NCBI GenBank assembly: GCA_030849045.1
Contig: JASAOL010000593.1
Coordinates: 186,001 to 250,000, forward strand
DNA from: Wallacemonas rigidus
Taxonomy: Eukaryota > Euglenozoa > Kinetoplastea > Trypanosomatida > Trypanosomatidae
Length of the DNA: 64,000 nt
Direction of reading: 5' to 3'
A program made the position numbers and the translations under genes. Shown here in pieces: positions 10,036-18,979 of this stretch (its first letter is position 1; each line of letters starts with the position of its first letter). The notes beneath the pieces were generated by a model that was not told the origin of the DNA, did not search any database, and saw only the letters and a list, made by a program, of their open reading frames with translations.

Positions 10036-10635
10036 TTATAGTTTGGACTCCTTCTCGTAGTACTCGGGCTTGAGGATGCAGACGTCACGGAGCTCACGGT
10101 ATGCTTCGGCGAAGTCCAGACCATAACCAATGACGAAGCCCGGTGCGATAGGGATCACAGCGTATTCCGCCTCTAGATCTATCTTACGACCGGACTTCTT
10201 GTCGAGAAGAGCGATCAGTTTCACCGAGGCCGGTTTCTTCGCGGCGAACATGCGCTTCAGGTACGAGAGGGTCACCGCGCTATCGATGATGTCCTCCACA
10301 AGAAGGACGTGTTGGTTCTCCACGCTGTCGCGGACGTCCAGCAAGATGCGGACCTGGCCAGAGGTCTCCACGCCCTTGCCGTAGCTCGTCGCACAAATGA
10401 ACTCCAAGCGCACCGGCACGCCCTCATCGGCCAAGGCGCGCGCCAGATCGGCGGTGAACATGAAGCTGCCCTTCAGCACACACACCAGTACTAACGGATT
10501 CGTGATGCTCAGGTTGTAGGGCTTGTAATCTTCGGCAATCCGCTTCGCCACCTGCGCGGTCGCCGCGAGGATTTGTTCCTGAGTGACCACCGTGCGCGCA
10601 GACATCGGGTACGCGCGGGGCGGAGAGCTTGTCAT
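10036..10635 (-). CDS. HGPRT: Hypoxanthine-guanine phosphoribosyltransferase
   Basis: A 199-residue enzyme that converts hypoxanthine and guanine to IMP and GMP with PRPP. Trypanosomatids cannot make purines de novo, so this is core salvage. It shows VCVLKGSFMFTADLA (51-65), GVETSGQVR (88-96), the PRPP motif VLLVEDIIDSAVT (110-122) and DFAEAYRELRD (174-184). The sequence tracks Leishmania HGPRT closely by memory. It ends in SKL, a strong PTS1, implying glycosomal location. The frame stays open to 10701, but that codon is TTG. The first ATG, also the first after the predicted acceptor at 10694-10695, is at 10635. It and the downstream XPRT are diverged neighbouring members of one family. Confidence 0.93.
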   Translation of the reverse strand: MTSSPPRAYPMSARTVVTQEQILAATAQVAKRIAEDYKPYNLSITNPLVLVCVLKGSFMFTADLARALADEGVPVRLEFICATSYGKGVETSGQVRILLDVRDSVENQHVLLVEDIIDSAVTLSYLKRMFAAKKPASVKLIALLDKKSGRKIDLEAEYAVIPIAPGFVIGYGLDFAEAYRELRDVCILKPEYYEKESKL

Positions 10636-11084
10636 CGCGAGAATGTCGTGATGTGATCTGATATGTTGCTGTTTCGTCCGATTGTACGGTGTGCTATTCA
10701 ACAGCCACGTGGTGTTGCATTCGAAGCCAGCATTTATGTGTGTGTGTGTGTCGTTTGTTCAGAAGAGAAGAGGAGAGCGTCGGCGGTCAAGGGTGTTTCA
10801 CAAAGGTGAGAAAAGAGTGATTCGAATAGAGCAGGCGTGACCATGAAACGCACAATGAGGTGAGCTGGCGGCGCAGTCAGAGACGCTGCTGGGTCAGATG
10901 AGTCGTGTATGTGAACAGCCTGCCCATATGAGTGTCAATATGTCCGTGTACAGGCACATGTCTGCCTTCTGTATGCCTTCGGTTTGTTTGTTTACTGTTG
11001 TTTCTTCTTCTTCTTTTTCTTGACTATTCATGCGACAGTAGGTTCAGCTGTACACTTTGTTCGTCGCCGGTCATTGTCCGCTCC
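10636..11084. other. Spacer between the membrane protein gene and HGPRT
   Basis: It contains the HGPRT leader with a (TG)n run at about 10736-10751 and the polypurine tract at 10761-10778 described under the acceptor. The rest is the 3' flank of the next gene, with a CTT-rich run near 11000-11020. No gene is seen. Confidence 0.55.
10694..10778 (-). promoter_or_regulatory. Candidate spliced-leader acceptor for HGPRT
   Basis: On the coding strand a CT-rich tract (about 10778-10761) is followed by an AG-free stretch containing a CA repeat, then the first AG at 10695-10694. The 5' UTR would be 58 nt and its first ATG is the HGPRT start. Confidence 0.45.
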
Positions 11085-11939
11085 TCACTGTTTCCTCTTG
11101 CTTGACATCGCCGCTAGTTTCGCCGATAGGGCCGCGTCGACGTCCGATTTTGTGCTCGCAGGGACCTCGAGCACCCTTGTGTTGCCATCGGCCACACCCA
11201 ACTCCCGCTCACGCCGCTCTCGCACCTCCCTCTCCCACGACGTCTCCCTAATACGCGCACTACGCTTCTCACTGGAGAACCAATTGCCGCCGTACGCGCC
11301 CATACCAGTCACCGACGGTGCCCGCTGGGCCTGCGCCGCCAACGCGTCCAGCGAGGCCTCCAGATCACGCTTGCGCACGTAGTGTCGTCGCACCCAAATC
11401 CAAAAGACGAGCGTGAAGAGGGTGCACAGAAAAAGAACGAGACGCTTATCGCGCGTGAGCATTTCTTGTTCCTCGCGCATCTTGGTGAGTGCCTCGCGGT
11501 TGATCTGCAGCGACGCCGACTGCATCTTCCCATGCACCTGCGAGAGCTGAGCCGCCTTGTCGTGATAGTCGAGCACCATGGTGCGGAACTTCTTATCCGC
11601 GTCGTAGTGAAACGACTCGTAGATGCGGCGCAGCTCTTTGACCTGGCGTTCACGCGTGTGGAACAGTGTGATGAGGTCCTCATCGGTCATGGCACGGTAC
11701 GTATCAATCGTTGGCCGCGTCATCTCCTTGTACGATGCCCTCTTCGCCTGTTGCGCCGCCTCTGCAGAGGCGTACGAGGACGACGTCGAGCCTGGCACAG
11801 CACCATCGGTTGTGCGCGTGTGTTCGCGCTCGAGGCGCTCACGCTCCTGCTTGAACGCTTCATAGGCACCATCATCGTCATGTGTAAAGGCGGCAGACGA
11901 GAAGCCCACCAAGCGGGGGCCGCATCGGCGGAACAGCAT
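11085..11939 (-). CDS. Conserved-type single-pass membrane protein, function unknown
   Basis: A 284-residue protein I do not recognise. The N-terminus (MLFRRCGPRLVGFSSAAF) is basic and hydroxylated with no acids, like a mitochondrial presequence. A helical, charged, coiled-coil-prone region spans about 85-165 and leads into one hydrophobic segment (167-183, LVLFLCTLFTLVFWIWV) followed by basic RRHYVRKR. The C-terminal ~95 residues are charged and basic at the end (SSKRKQ). This layout suits an organelle membrane-anchored protein, possibly of the inner mitochondrial membrane; that is inference. The frame is open upstream to 12152, but that part is 5'-leader-like. The ATG at 11939 is the first after a clear AG at 11970-11969. 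Confidence 0.7.
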   Translation of the reverse strand: MLFRRCGPRLVGFSSAAFTHDDDGAYEAFKQERERLEREHTRTTDGAVPGSTSSSYASAEAAQQAKRASYKEMTRPTIDTYRAMTDEDLITLFHTRERQVKELRRIYESFHYDADKKFRTMVLDYHDKAAQLSQVHGKMQSASLQINREALTKMREEQEMLTRDKRLVLFLCTLFTLVFWIWVRRHYVRKRDLEASLDALAAQAQRAPSVTGMGAYGGNWFSSEKRSARIRETSWEREVRERRERELGVADGNTRVLEVPASTKSDVDAALSAKLAAMSSKRKQ

Positions 11940-11968
11940 CTGCACTTCTTCTTCTCGGGTGCGCTGAG

Positions 11969-12047
11969 CTGTACAGATAGAGTACAACACACACACACAC
12001 AAGCGCGGTCGTAGGAGAGCGAAAGCAAAGGAAAAGAAGGTGGAGGG
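11969..12047 (-). promoter_or_regulatory. Candidate spliced-leader acceptor for the membrane protein gene
   Basis: On the coding strand a long pyrimidine tract (about 12047-12013) is followed by an AG-free stretch with a TG run, then AG at 11970-11969. The resulting 5' UTR is about 29 nt. Confidence 0.5.
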
Positions 12048-12303
12048 ATGTAGAGAGATGTCGGACAGAGGGAGAAAAGAGGTGAGATGTGTTGTGTGGG
12101 AAGTGTGGGAGTGGTCAGAGTCTCTCCTGTCTGCGTCTTTACGATCGAGCATTTCTACTTCATTTATTTCTTTTGTTTGTTTGTTTGCTGCGGTGCCTCG
12201 TTCGCCAACTTTTCAAAACGGAATGTCACGTGTGACGCACGCGGTAGCTCCGAGGTGCGCAGAGCATGGGTGAGAGTCATGCCGACCGCGAGAGTTGTGA
12301 GAC

Positions 12304-12335
<32 letters not shown>

Positions 12336-12342
12336 GTGTGTG
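12304..12342. repeat. (TG)n microsatellite
   Basis: About 39 nt of TG dinucleotides with one CG interruption near 12331. It lies in the 3' flank of MetAP2 and reads CA on the coding strand. Confidence 0.9.
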
Positions 12343-13083
12343 CGGTCGCTTGCATTTCAAAGACGTTCTTTTGTGAACAAGAAGAACAGAAAATGAAGAA
12401 CAAACAAACAAAAAGGGGAAGCATACGCATGCGCGCAGACACTGGGAAGTGGAGGTGGTCAGCTTACGGCGCGTACTCACCTCACAGCAAGAGGGAATCG
12501 CAAAACGAGAAGAAGAGAGTAAAAGGAAAACAGTGACGAAATAAATAAATCTTTAAAAAAAAACTCCTAGTCGCTACAGGTGAAAAAAATCAACGACGAG
12601 AGTGACAACAGCAGCAACGACAAGACACGCACGCACTGCGCGGTGCAGATAACAAACAGGGTGCTCAGGTGTGACGAACAGCACAAGCCTCGACGACAAG
12701 TAGGAGATAGTTCACGAAAGGACCCTAGTTAAATTTAGAAGGAAAAAGAGAATGATGTTGGCCAGATTTTCTCTCAGTTCAAAGAATGGATCACGGCATG
12801 TCAAGTTTTGCCACGCGGCGATTCACTTACAATTATTCTTATTCGTCCGTGTGTGTGTGTGTGTGTGTGCGGAGTATTGTTTCGAGCGGCACTCGCACAT
12901 TTCCGCGTTTTGGCAACTTATGATGGGGATGAGAAGAGGAAAAGAGAAAAGAGAAAAGCAAGAGAGGACGGCTCTGCACAGCCGCACGCACGATTCCTCG
13001 CGCATCTTGTTCTTCGCTCTTGACACTTTTTTTTTTTTTCAACTGTTGTTGTTGTTGTGGATCGTCTCATTGACTTTGACCTC

Positions 13084-14475
13084 TCAGTAATCCGCACCCT
13101 TGGAGATGATCTCCTTCGCCGTGGGCTTCAGCAAGATCGTGTGCTCAAACTGCGCGGTGTAACTGCCCCTGACATCCACCAATGGCGGGTAGCGGTTGAC
13201 GGCACCCGCATCGCAGAGGCTATTGAGGCTGAGAAGATGACGATCATAGCCGTCGCGATCTAACCACTTACGGCAGAAAGCCATGGTTGAGTAGGTCTGA
13301 TGGATGTGCTTCAGCAGCTTCTGCGCACCATCACCACGTAGCTGCATCGTCTCCGCGCCAGGCACCATCATGTAGTGCGAGCACTCCATATCCTCGTTGA
13401 CGTAACCACGTCCGGTGGAGCCAAAGGTTTCAATCGCGAAGCACTCGCCCTCCTCCATCTTGACCGACTGCTCGCTGCCCTTGACGATCGGGACAGACTT
13501 GCCGCTGTGAATCGTGTACGGGGCGATGTTGTGGCCACACAAGTTACGAATGGACTTGACAGGGTAGGTCTTGCCTTTGATCTCCACCTCGTACGACTCC
13601 ATCACCTCCTGCACAGCAGCGCCGATATCGCACAGACGTACATCGATACCGGCGGTCCTGATGCCCTCGTAGGTGGCCTCCTTGACCGCCTTGAGGAGTT
13701 CGTCGTACACAGGGTTGAAGGCGACCGTCCACGCACAGTCGATAATACGGCCGTTGATGTGCGTGCCAAAGTCTACCTTGAGTACATCGTCGTACTCGAG
13801 CACAATCTTTTCATCGCCGGTGTTCGGTGTGTAGTGGGCGGCGACGTGATTACGTGAGCAGCCAGTCGGAAAGGCCTGACCTGCGCGGAGGCCGTCCTTC
13901 TCGATGAGCTCGTTCAGCTTCTTCTCGATGCGATCGGTGAGGAGCATGAGCGGAATGCCGGGCTTGATGAACGAGTGTGCCCACGTGCGAACCTGACGGT
14001 GTACCTCAGCCGCACGACGAAGCTCCTGCACTTGCTGCTCCGAGGCCATCTCCAACGCACGTTTCTCGGCGCTGCTGTGGCGGCTCGCGTTGATCTCACC
14101 AGGGTGCTCACAGATCTCACCGGGTGGGTACTGGCCATCGGGGAACTGCTTGGTGATGGGCACCGTTGGCTCCGGCCAGGTCTGACGCGTGTAGCCCTCC
14201 AGGGCCGGCGCGTACGGGTTCTCGGGGTGGTCAGCGCGTGTACCCTGCGGCGGCTTCTCGTCAGCGGCCATGCTGCGCGGCAACAAGCGCGCCTGAGGTG
14301 CGTTGTGTTTGTTGCTGGGTTCACTGTGGTTCTTCTTCATGTCTTCCTTGGTGGCGCTGACAGCCTCCGCGAGAAGGGAGTCGAAGTCATCCTCGTTCTT
14401 ACCCTTCTTACCCTTGCCCTTGGCGTTGTTGGTCGCCTTGTTGTTTCCCTTAGGGCCCGTGTGCTGTGCAGGCAT
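13084..14475 (-). CDS. MetAP2: Methionine aminopeptidase 2 (M24 family)
   Basis: A 463-residue cytosolic metalloprotease that removes initiator methionine from nascent proteins. The pita-bread fold carries its full set of expected metal ligands: D235 (VDFGTHI), D246 (IIDCAW), H315 (CGHNIAPY), E349 (AIETFGS) and E444 (QFEHTILL). H214 (AAHYTPN) matches the catalytic histidine that fumagillin modifies in the human enzyme. A type-2 insert between about 385 and 425 separates MetAP2 from MetAP1. The N-terminal 60 residues are lysine-rich and polar, as in other MetAP2 proteins, where this region contacts ribosomes and eIF2. The ATG at 14475 opens the lysine-rich segment. A CA-rich leader abuts it. 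Confidence 0.95.
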   Translation of the reverse strand: MPAQHTGPKGNNKATNNAKGKGKKGKNEDDFDSLLAEAVSATKEDMKKNHSEPSNKHNAPQARLLPRSMAADEKPPQGTRADHPENPYAPALEGYTRQTWPEPTVPITKQFPDGQYPPGEICEHPGEINASRHSSAEKRALEMASEQQVQELRRAAEVHRQVRTWAHSFIKPGIPLMLLTDRIEKKLNELIEKDGLRAGQAFPTGCSRNHVAAHYTPNTGDEKIVLEYDDVLKVDFGTHINGRIIDCAWTVAFNPVYDELLKAVKEATYEGIRTAGIDVRLCDIGAAVQEVMESYEVEIKGKTYPVKSIRNLCGHNIAPYTIHSGKSVPIVKGSEQSVKMEEGECFAIETFGSTGRGYVNEDMECSHYMMVPGAETMQLRGDGAQKLLKHIHQTYSTMAFCRKWLDRDGYDRHLLSLNSLCDAGAVNRYPPLVDVRGSYTAQFEHTILLKPTAKEIISKGADY

Positions 14476-15033
14476 GGCTGAGAAGCTGTGCGTATGCGTA
14501 TGCGTGTGTGTGTATGTGTGTGTGTGTATGTGTGTGTGTGTACGTAAGGTGCACTTGGACTACTTCTTTCTTTACTTTTTTATTTCTTGTATCGGACGCG
14601 TGCCGACGAGGTTCACCGTGGCTTGTATTTCGAAGAAAGCGGATGTTGAAGGGGAAGTTCACGAGAGCGGGGTACTGGGAAACGCACCAAGTGGATGTGT
14701 GCGTGTGTGCGTGTGTGCGTGTGTTGCTACGTGTGAACGACATTCGTGAGCATCCACTATTCGTTCTGTGTGTGTCTGGTGTATGCTCTCTCTCTCTGGA
14801 TAAAGGTACAAATCTCAGCCCAGTCGGTGGCATGCGTGTGCGATGTGAAGAAAAGAAAAAAAAAAGAAAAAAAAGAGAAAAGCGAACACACACGGACGCC
14901 GGAGACTAGCGAATCACGCAATGCAAAACGAAAACAAAATAAATACAAAACAAAAATGAAAGCGGGAAGCAGAAGGCTGAAGAATGGTAGGCGAGAGGAC
15001 CAGAAGAGACAAACAAGTTCCCCGACCCCATCG
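14476..15033. other. Spacer between the first DUF4833-like gene and MetAP2
   Basis: Beyond the CA-rich MetAP2 leader it carries a second GTGTGC-type repeat near 14697-14724 and an A-rich run near 14848-14880. No gene is seen. Confidence 0.55.
14486..14542. repeat. (TG)n/(TATG)n tract abutting MetAP2, with a candidate trans-splice AG
   Basis: A 56-nt purine/pyrimidine alternating tract lies 11 nt upstream of the MetAP2 ATG. On the coding strand it is CA/CATA, free of AG, and ends in AG at 14487-14486, a possible spliced-leader acceptor. There is no ordinary T/C tract next to it, so the CA tract may serve as the pyrimidine signal. Confidence 0.7.
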
Positions 15034-16050
15034 CTACGGCTCGCGCTTCTCATACGTGTCTTCCCCGGTTTCGAGAGAGACACCAAAGGCTTCAATGTAC
15101 TCGACGGAAGGAAGCTGGTAGAAGTGTTTGGGCTCATTACTCTTGACGTAGATTTTGCACATGATGCTCATCTCCTTATTTATCTCCGCAAACATGACCG
15201 GTACCGTCGTGTCTGGGTGTGGAAAGGATGTCGCAGACGAAGGCACCGTCGTCGTCGCGTCCGCAGCGACCGAGTCTGTGAGTGGGGGAAGGGATAAAAT
15301 GACAACAGGCCACGAGGAGAGCGCCACAAAGGCGGCGGTGCACGGCTGAAAGGCCTTGAGCCAGGCGTCAGCATTGGTCTGCGCGTCAGGGCTCAGGTCG
15401 ACGGAGGCGAGCTTTTTCCCGTACACGTCCGACAGGAGCTTGTGAAGGGCATCGACACCGTACGCGGTGGCCTTGCAGCCGTAGGCCAGCTTTTTTTCGA
15501 TAATGGAGAGCTCGCAGATGTCCTCGATTTTACCGCGGCCACGACGACGGGCGACGTGTTCGGCTTCGATCTTAATCCAATACGCGCGCAGGGGATCGCG
15601 CGCCACCATTGTGCGAGGTCCCCGGGGCGGCTGCAGAGAACTCTCCGCCGCGGCCGCGTTTTCCTCTTGCTGGGGGTGGTCGTCTGCTGAGGCGCCTGCA
15701 CTATCGGTTGTTGTGAGGCGGGTGGTCAGGAAGCTCGGTGTACCTTGGTAGTTGACTGTGTACGCGACCACATTTAAGTTTTTGCTGCGCTCAATGTACA
15801 TACACGTGTCGTTGTGGTCGTCCTTGAAGCGCGTGCCGCGTGCCGCTGCGGTCGGTGCTCCGGCGAGACGCGCCCGCACGAACTGGTTGAAGGCTGCTGG
15901 AGAAGCCAGTGCGGAGGCACACGCGTCCTTGGCTGAGAGACCGGTCTTCTGTGCATCCTCGTTGGCCAACGTGTGGAGAAGTGGGCGCTGTGTGGCATCA
16001 CACGGGCTGAGGCAGTAGAGGTGAAGGAGCTTTGCCACACATGAGGGCAT
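15034..16050 (-). CDS. DUF4833-like protein, tandem copy 1
   Basis: A 338-residue protein resembling, from memory, the uncharacterised family DUF4833. Its landmarks are MYIERSKNLNVVAYT (84-98), a DPLRAYWIKIE block, KKLAYGCKA, and a C-terminal HFYQLPSVEYIEAFG followed by SLETGE. A Ser/Thr/Ala/Gln-rich linker follows the first block. No signal peptide or membrane segment is seen and no biochemical role is known to me. The next gene upstream (16792-17862) is a clear paralog with the same landmarks, so this is a tandem duplication. The two share a 53-nt perfectly identical block. The frame is open to an ATG at 16359, but that stretch is pyrimidine-rich leader. The first ATG after the predicted AG at 16108-16107 is 16050. 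Confidence 0.75.
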   Translation of the reverse strand: MPSCVAKLLHLYCLSPCDATQRPLLHTLANEDAQKTGLSAKDACASALASPAAFNQFVRARLAGAPTAAARGTRFKDDHNDTCMYIERSKNLNVVAYTVNYQGTPSFLTTRLTTTDSAGASADDHPQQEENAAAAESSLQPPRGPRTMVARDPLRAYWIKIEAEHVARRRGRGKIEDICELSIIEKKLAYGCKATAYGVDALHKLLSDVYGKKLASVDLSPDAQTNADAWLKAFQPCTAAFVALSSWPVVILSLPPLTDSVAADATTTVPSSATSFPHPDTTVPVMFAEINKEMSIMCKIYVKSNEPKHFYQLPSVEYIEAFGVSLETGEDTYEKREP

Positions 16051-16791
16051 GATGATGTCGAGTGAGAGGTAGATCAGGTGGGCGATTCGATAGTGATCTT
16101 CTGATTCTGAACGTGGAGGACGACCACGTTGCGGTGAGAGAAGATTAAAGAGAAGGAATAGACAAGACGCGAAAGGATACGGCGTAGAAGCGAGGACGAG
16201 GGAGAGATAGAGAGCTGCCTGAAAACATGTCAGTGAGTATCGGCGCGAAGAGAAGACGGGCAAGGGGGAGCATGAAGAGTAAATAGTCTTGGTTTCTTCC
16301 AAGTCCTGGTGATGAACTTGAAGAGTCACGACGACGCCTCCCTGTGCGAGATGAGCCATGAAGGCTGGATGGATACGGTGTGTGAGCTGGCGTGCGTCGT
16401 CCCCGTCACGCCTTCCTCTTTGCGTCCTATCATTCCTCGTGTGTTCTTCTGTTTCGTCTGGCAGTGGGTATTCGCATGGACGAGCATGGTGTTGGTGGCT
16501 CTACGCCACACAAAGGGAGAGAAAAATAGCACAAAAGAAAAATCAAGGAAGAGGGCCGCGTTCATTGTCTGCAAAACGGAAACAAAAAGAGTTCGAAGAC
16601 GAAGACGCACATCTACCGTCAACCCCCGTACAACCAACTAGCGTGGATCAAACAAATGATCATGGAAGGCGGCGGACTGCTGAGATTTTCTTTTTTTTTT
16701 TTTTTCAAGGGGCAGAAAGGTGAGAGCGCGAGGAACGCAAGGAAAACCAAAAGACAGCAAAAGCAGCATAAAGGGCACAAATCGCCCCATA
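16051..16791. other. Spacer between the two DUF4833-like genes
   Basis: It holds the copy-1 leader and its acceptors, plus the copy-2 3' UTR with a T run at about 16690-16705. No third copy or gene remnant is visible between the paralogs. Confidence 0.55.
16107..16165 (-). promoter_or_regulatory. Candidate spliced-leader acceptor for DUF4833-like copy 1
   Basis: A CT-rich tract on the coding strand (about 16165-16135) is followed by TTCAG with AG at 16108-16107 and a second AG six bases on. Another TTTTCAG lies at 16220-16219. The first ATG after 16107 is the chosen start. Confidence 0.4.
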
Positions 16792-17862
16792 TCACGTGTT
16801 CATCTTCTTCTCGTACGTTGGCTCACCCGTCTCCAGCGAGGTGCCGAAGGCCTCGATGTACTCCACCGAGGGAAGTTGATAGAATCGCTTCGGCTCAATA
16901 CTCTTCACGTACACTCGGTTGAGGATACTCAGCTTGTGGTCAACAACCGCCAAAATGACGACAAACGTATCGGCAGGTGCCGCGTGGCGCGATGTCGCTG
17001 TTGACGCGGCCGCTGCCGTACCCTTGTCCTGTGGCTCGGCCGACTCCGGTGTCTTGACCGCCTCCTCCTCCTCCGGTGGAGGGGGTGGAGGGGCGGCCGT
17101 GCCCTCCTCACCTTGCGTGAGTGGTGGAAGGCAGAGAAGAACCCCCGGCCACGTCGGGAGCGCCACAAAATGGCAAAGAGCCGGCTTCAGCGCCGTCCAC
17201 CACGCTGTCAGCTCTGCCGCTGCCGCGCCCGCCTCCGTCCCAGCCTGCGCCGCGCTGCCGTTGGGAAGAGTCGATGCTGTTGCCATGACGTGACCGAGTA
17301 TCGCCTCGGCCTTCACGGGGTCCACCGTCCACTTGAGTTCCTCGATCTTGGCCGGATTGCTGACGGCCTCTTTGGCGCCCTGATGAAGCTTGTGCAGCCA
17401 CTGCGTGGGGGAGCCCCTGCCCGCGGCGGCTGTCGAAATGACCGATGACAGCGGCACCACATTACATCCGTAGGCGAACATGCGCTCGTGTACTTTGAGA
17501 TCGTCACAGTCGTACGCGATGCCTTTGCGCCGGCGCTCTTCGAGATAACTAGGCTCGATATTGATGAAGTAGGCGTGAATCGGGTCATCGGCTTTGAGGT
17601 GGCACGCACAGCCGACGCCGCTCGCAACCTGGGTGGGCCCGTTCATCAAGTTGGCCGTGTACGCGACCACATTTAAGTTTTTGCTGCGCTCAATGTACAT
17701 ACACGTGTCTGGGTGGTCGTGGCTGAAGCGGCCACCACGGGGCTCCGCACGCTCGCGCAGGAGTTTGTTGAACGCATCCGCAGGCATGAATGAGGGACTC
17801 TCACCCTTAACGCCATACTCGGTGCTGAGCGAGGCTAAAAGAGAGACGTCACCTGGCTGCAT
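16792..17862 (-). CDS. DUF4833-like protein, tandem copy 2
   Basis: A 356-residue paralog of the gene just downstream. It shares CMYIERSKNLNVVAYT (54-69), a DPIHAYFINIEP block, HERMFAYGCNVV, LPTWPGVLLCLPPLTQ and a C-terminal RFYQLPSVEYIEAFG. It differs by a Pro/Glu-rich linker (PPPPPPEEEE) and an Ala-rich segment near the C-terminus. Outside the landmarks the two proteins are well diverged, so the duplication is old. The upstream in-frame extension begins with GTG, not ATG, and has a signal-like hydrophobic stretch I regard as leader; 17862 is the first ATG. A candidate AG at 17870-17869 would leave a 5' UTR of only about six bases, so the real acceptor may lie further out. Confidence 0.75.
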   Translation of the reverse strand: MQPGDVSLLASLSTEYGVKGESPSFMPADAFNKLLRERAEPRGGRFSHDHPDTCMYIERSKNLNVVAYTANLMNGPTQVASGVGCACHLKADDPIHAYFINIEPSYLEERRRKGIAYDCDDLKVHERMFAYGCNVVPLSSVISTAAAGRGSPTQWLHKLHQGAKEAVSNPAKIEELKWTVDPVKAEAILGHVMATASTLPNGSAAQAGTEAGAAAAELTAWWTALKPALCHFVALPTWPGVLLCLPPLTQGEEGTAAPPPPPPEEEEAVKTPESAEPQDKGTAAAASTATSRHAAPADTFVVILAVVDHKLSILNRVYVKSIEPKRFYQLPSVEYIEAFGTSLETGEPTYEKKMNT

Positions 17863-18979
17863 TCTTCTCTTGGACAGTGACGAGACGCCACAAGAAGACA
17901 CAAGAACCAAGAGAAAAAAAAAGGGGGTGCGACACAGAGAAGCACGCGATAAGTGGGAAAAGCCAAGGAAGACGGTTGGCCAGCACACCTTTTGTTGGGT
18001 GTCTCTTGCTTTCTCTTTGAGTCAAAAAGAGAAGTTGGTCCTTGGCACGGTCGTGATGGGAACCGTGGTGGTTGTATCCACGCAACGACTATTGTTTGCC
18101 AGATAGGGGAAACCAAACGAGAAGAGGAAACATGTCAGCAGGACGGGAGGGGTCAAAAGCGAAGGAGAAAAGGAGAGATTACATGGGTATTCACGTCATC
18201 TGTCGCAGAGAGATACCAGCGGGAAGGGGGGGGAAGGGGAACAAGTCCAACACACACGGCTGCTGAATTGGCTTTCAGATTGTCAGCGAGAGAGGGACCT
18301 GATTCCCATCGGGAACGAAAGCAGCCAAAAAAAAAAAAAAGAAGAAGAAGAAGAAGCAAGACCGTAGGCTGTCTTTTCCTCGGCTGGGCCCCATGATCAC
18401 ATGTGGGTGACGCGCTGACGAGAAAAGCCGCGCGCGGCAGAGCGGGGTGTGCGCTTCCACTCATCTTGTGCTGTCGATGCGATCTCGATGAACAGTGCCT
18501 CTTTGTTTGATCACAGTGTTGCGATTGTTCTTTTTTTTTTTTTCTTTTCATGCGCATCGCATCCGGAAGTTGAATGACATCGCATACACTGGTACGCAGA
18601 TAAACACACACACCACGAGGGAGGTGGACGGCACAAGCTGCCGAATCGGCGCGGACGACGACAACAATATCAAAAAAAAAAAAGGAACACAACGACTGTC
18701 CAACAGCAACAGTAGCGAACAAGGCCACGCACATACAGACATCCAAACAAGAAAACGCTCTCTCTCTCTGGTGTGCTACTTTTGTGACCTTTGGCGTTCC
18801 TTCTCCTCGCGGCGCCGTCCTTTCCTCTTCTCTTCGCATGACGTGTCTCTCTCTCTTCTTCATCTCGCAGTGCGTGGAGACACACAGAAAAGAAGAAAGG
18901 GCGGAGGCGGAAGGAGGTGCCACGATGCGAAGGACGGGGAAGTCAACGTGAAGCTATGGGGAGAGGGTGGACGTGCGGG
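17863..18979. other. Spacer between the twin CX9C gene and DUF4833-like copy 2
   Basis: It includes a G-rich patch at about 18230-18250, A runs near 18328-18342 and 18671-18683, a GAA run near 18340-18357 and a T run near 18531-18544. The open minus-strand frame at 18153-18923 is dominated by these runs and is not called. Confidence 0.55.

Larger units (their letters stand above)
11940..13083. other. Spacer between MetAP2 and the membrane protein gene
   Basis: It holds the leader and acceptor just described, a TTTG tract near 12174-12188, two (TG)n runs (12304-12342 and about 12850-12869), an A run near 12554-12562 and a T run near 13028-13039. The frames here are simple-sequence translations, so no gene is called. 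Confidence 0.55.

Noticed and set aside
10636-10701. N-terminal extension of HGPRT
   Set aside because: The upstream codon is TTG, not ATG, and a candidate acceptor lies just inside it.
16051-16359. 103-residue extension of DUF4833-like copy 1 from an upstream ATG
   Set aside because: It crosses pyrimidine tracts with good AG acceptors and has no counterpart in the paralog.
17863-17988. Signal-peptide-like extension of DUF4833-like copy 2
   Set aside because: The frame begins with GTG and the hydrophobic residues come from T/C runs.
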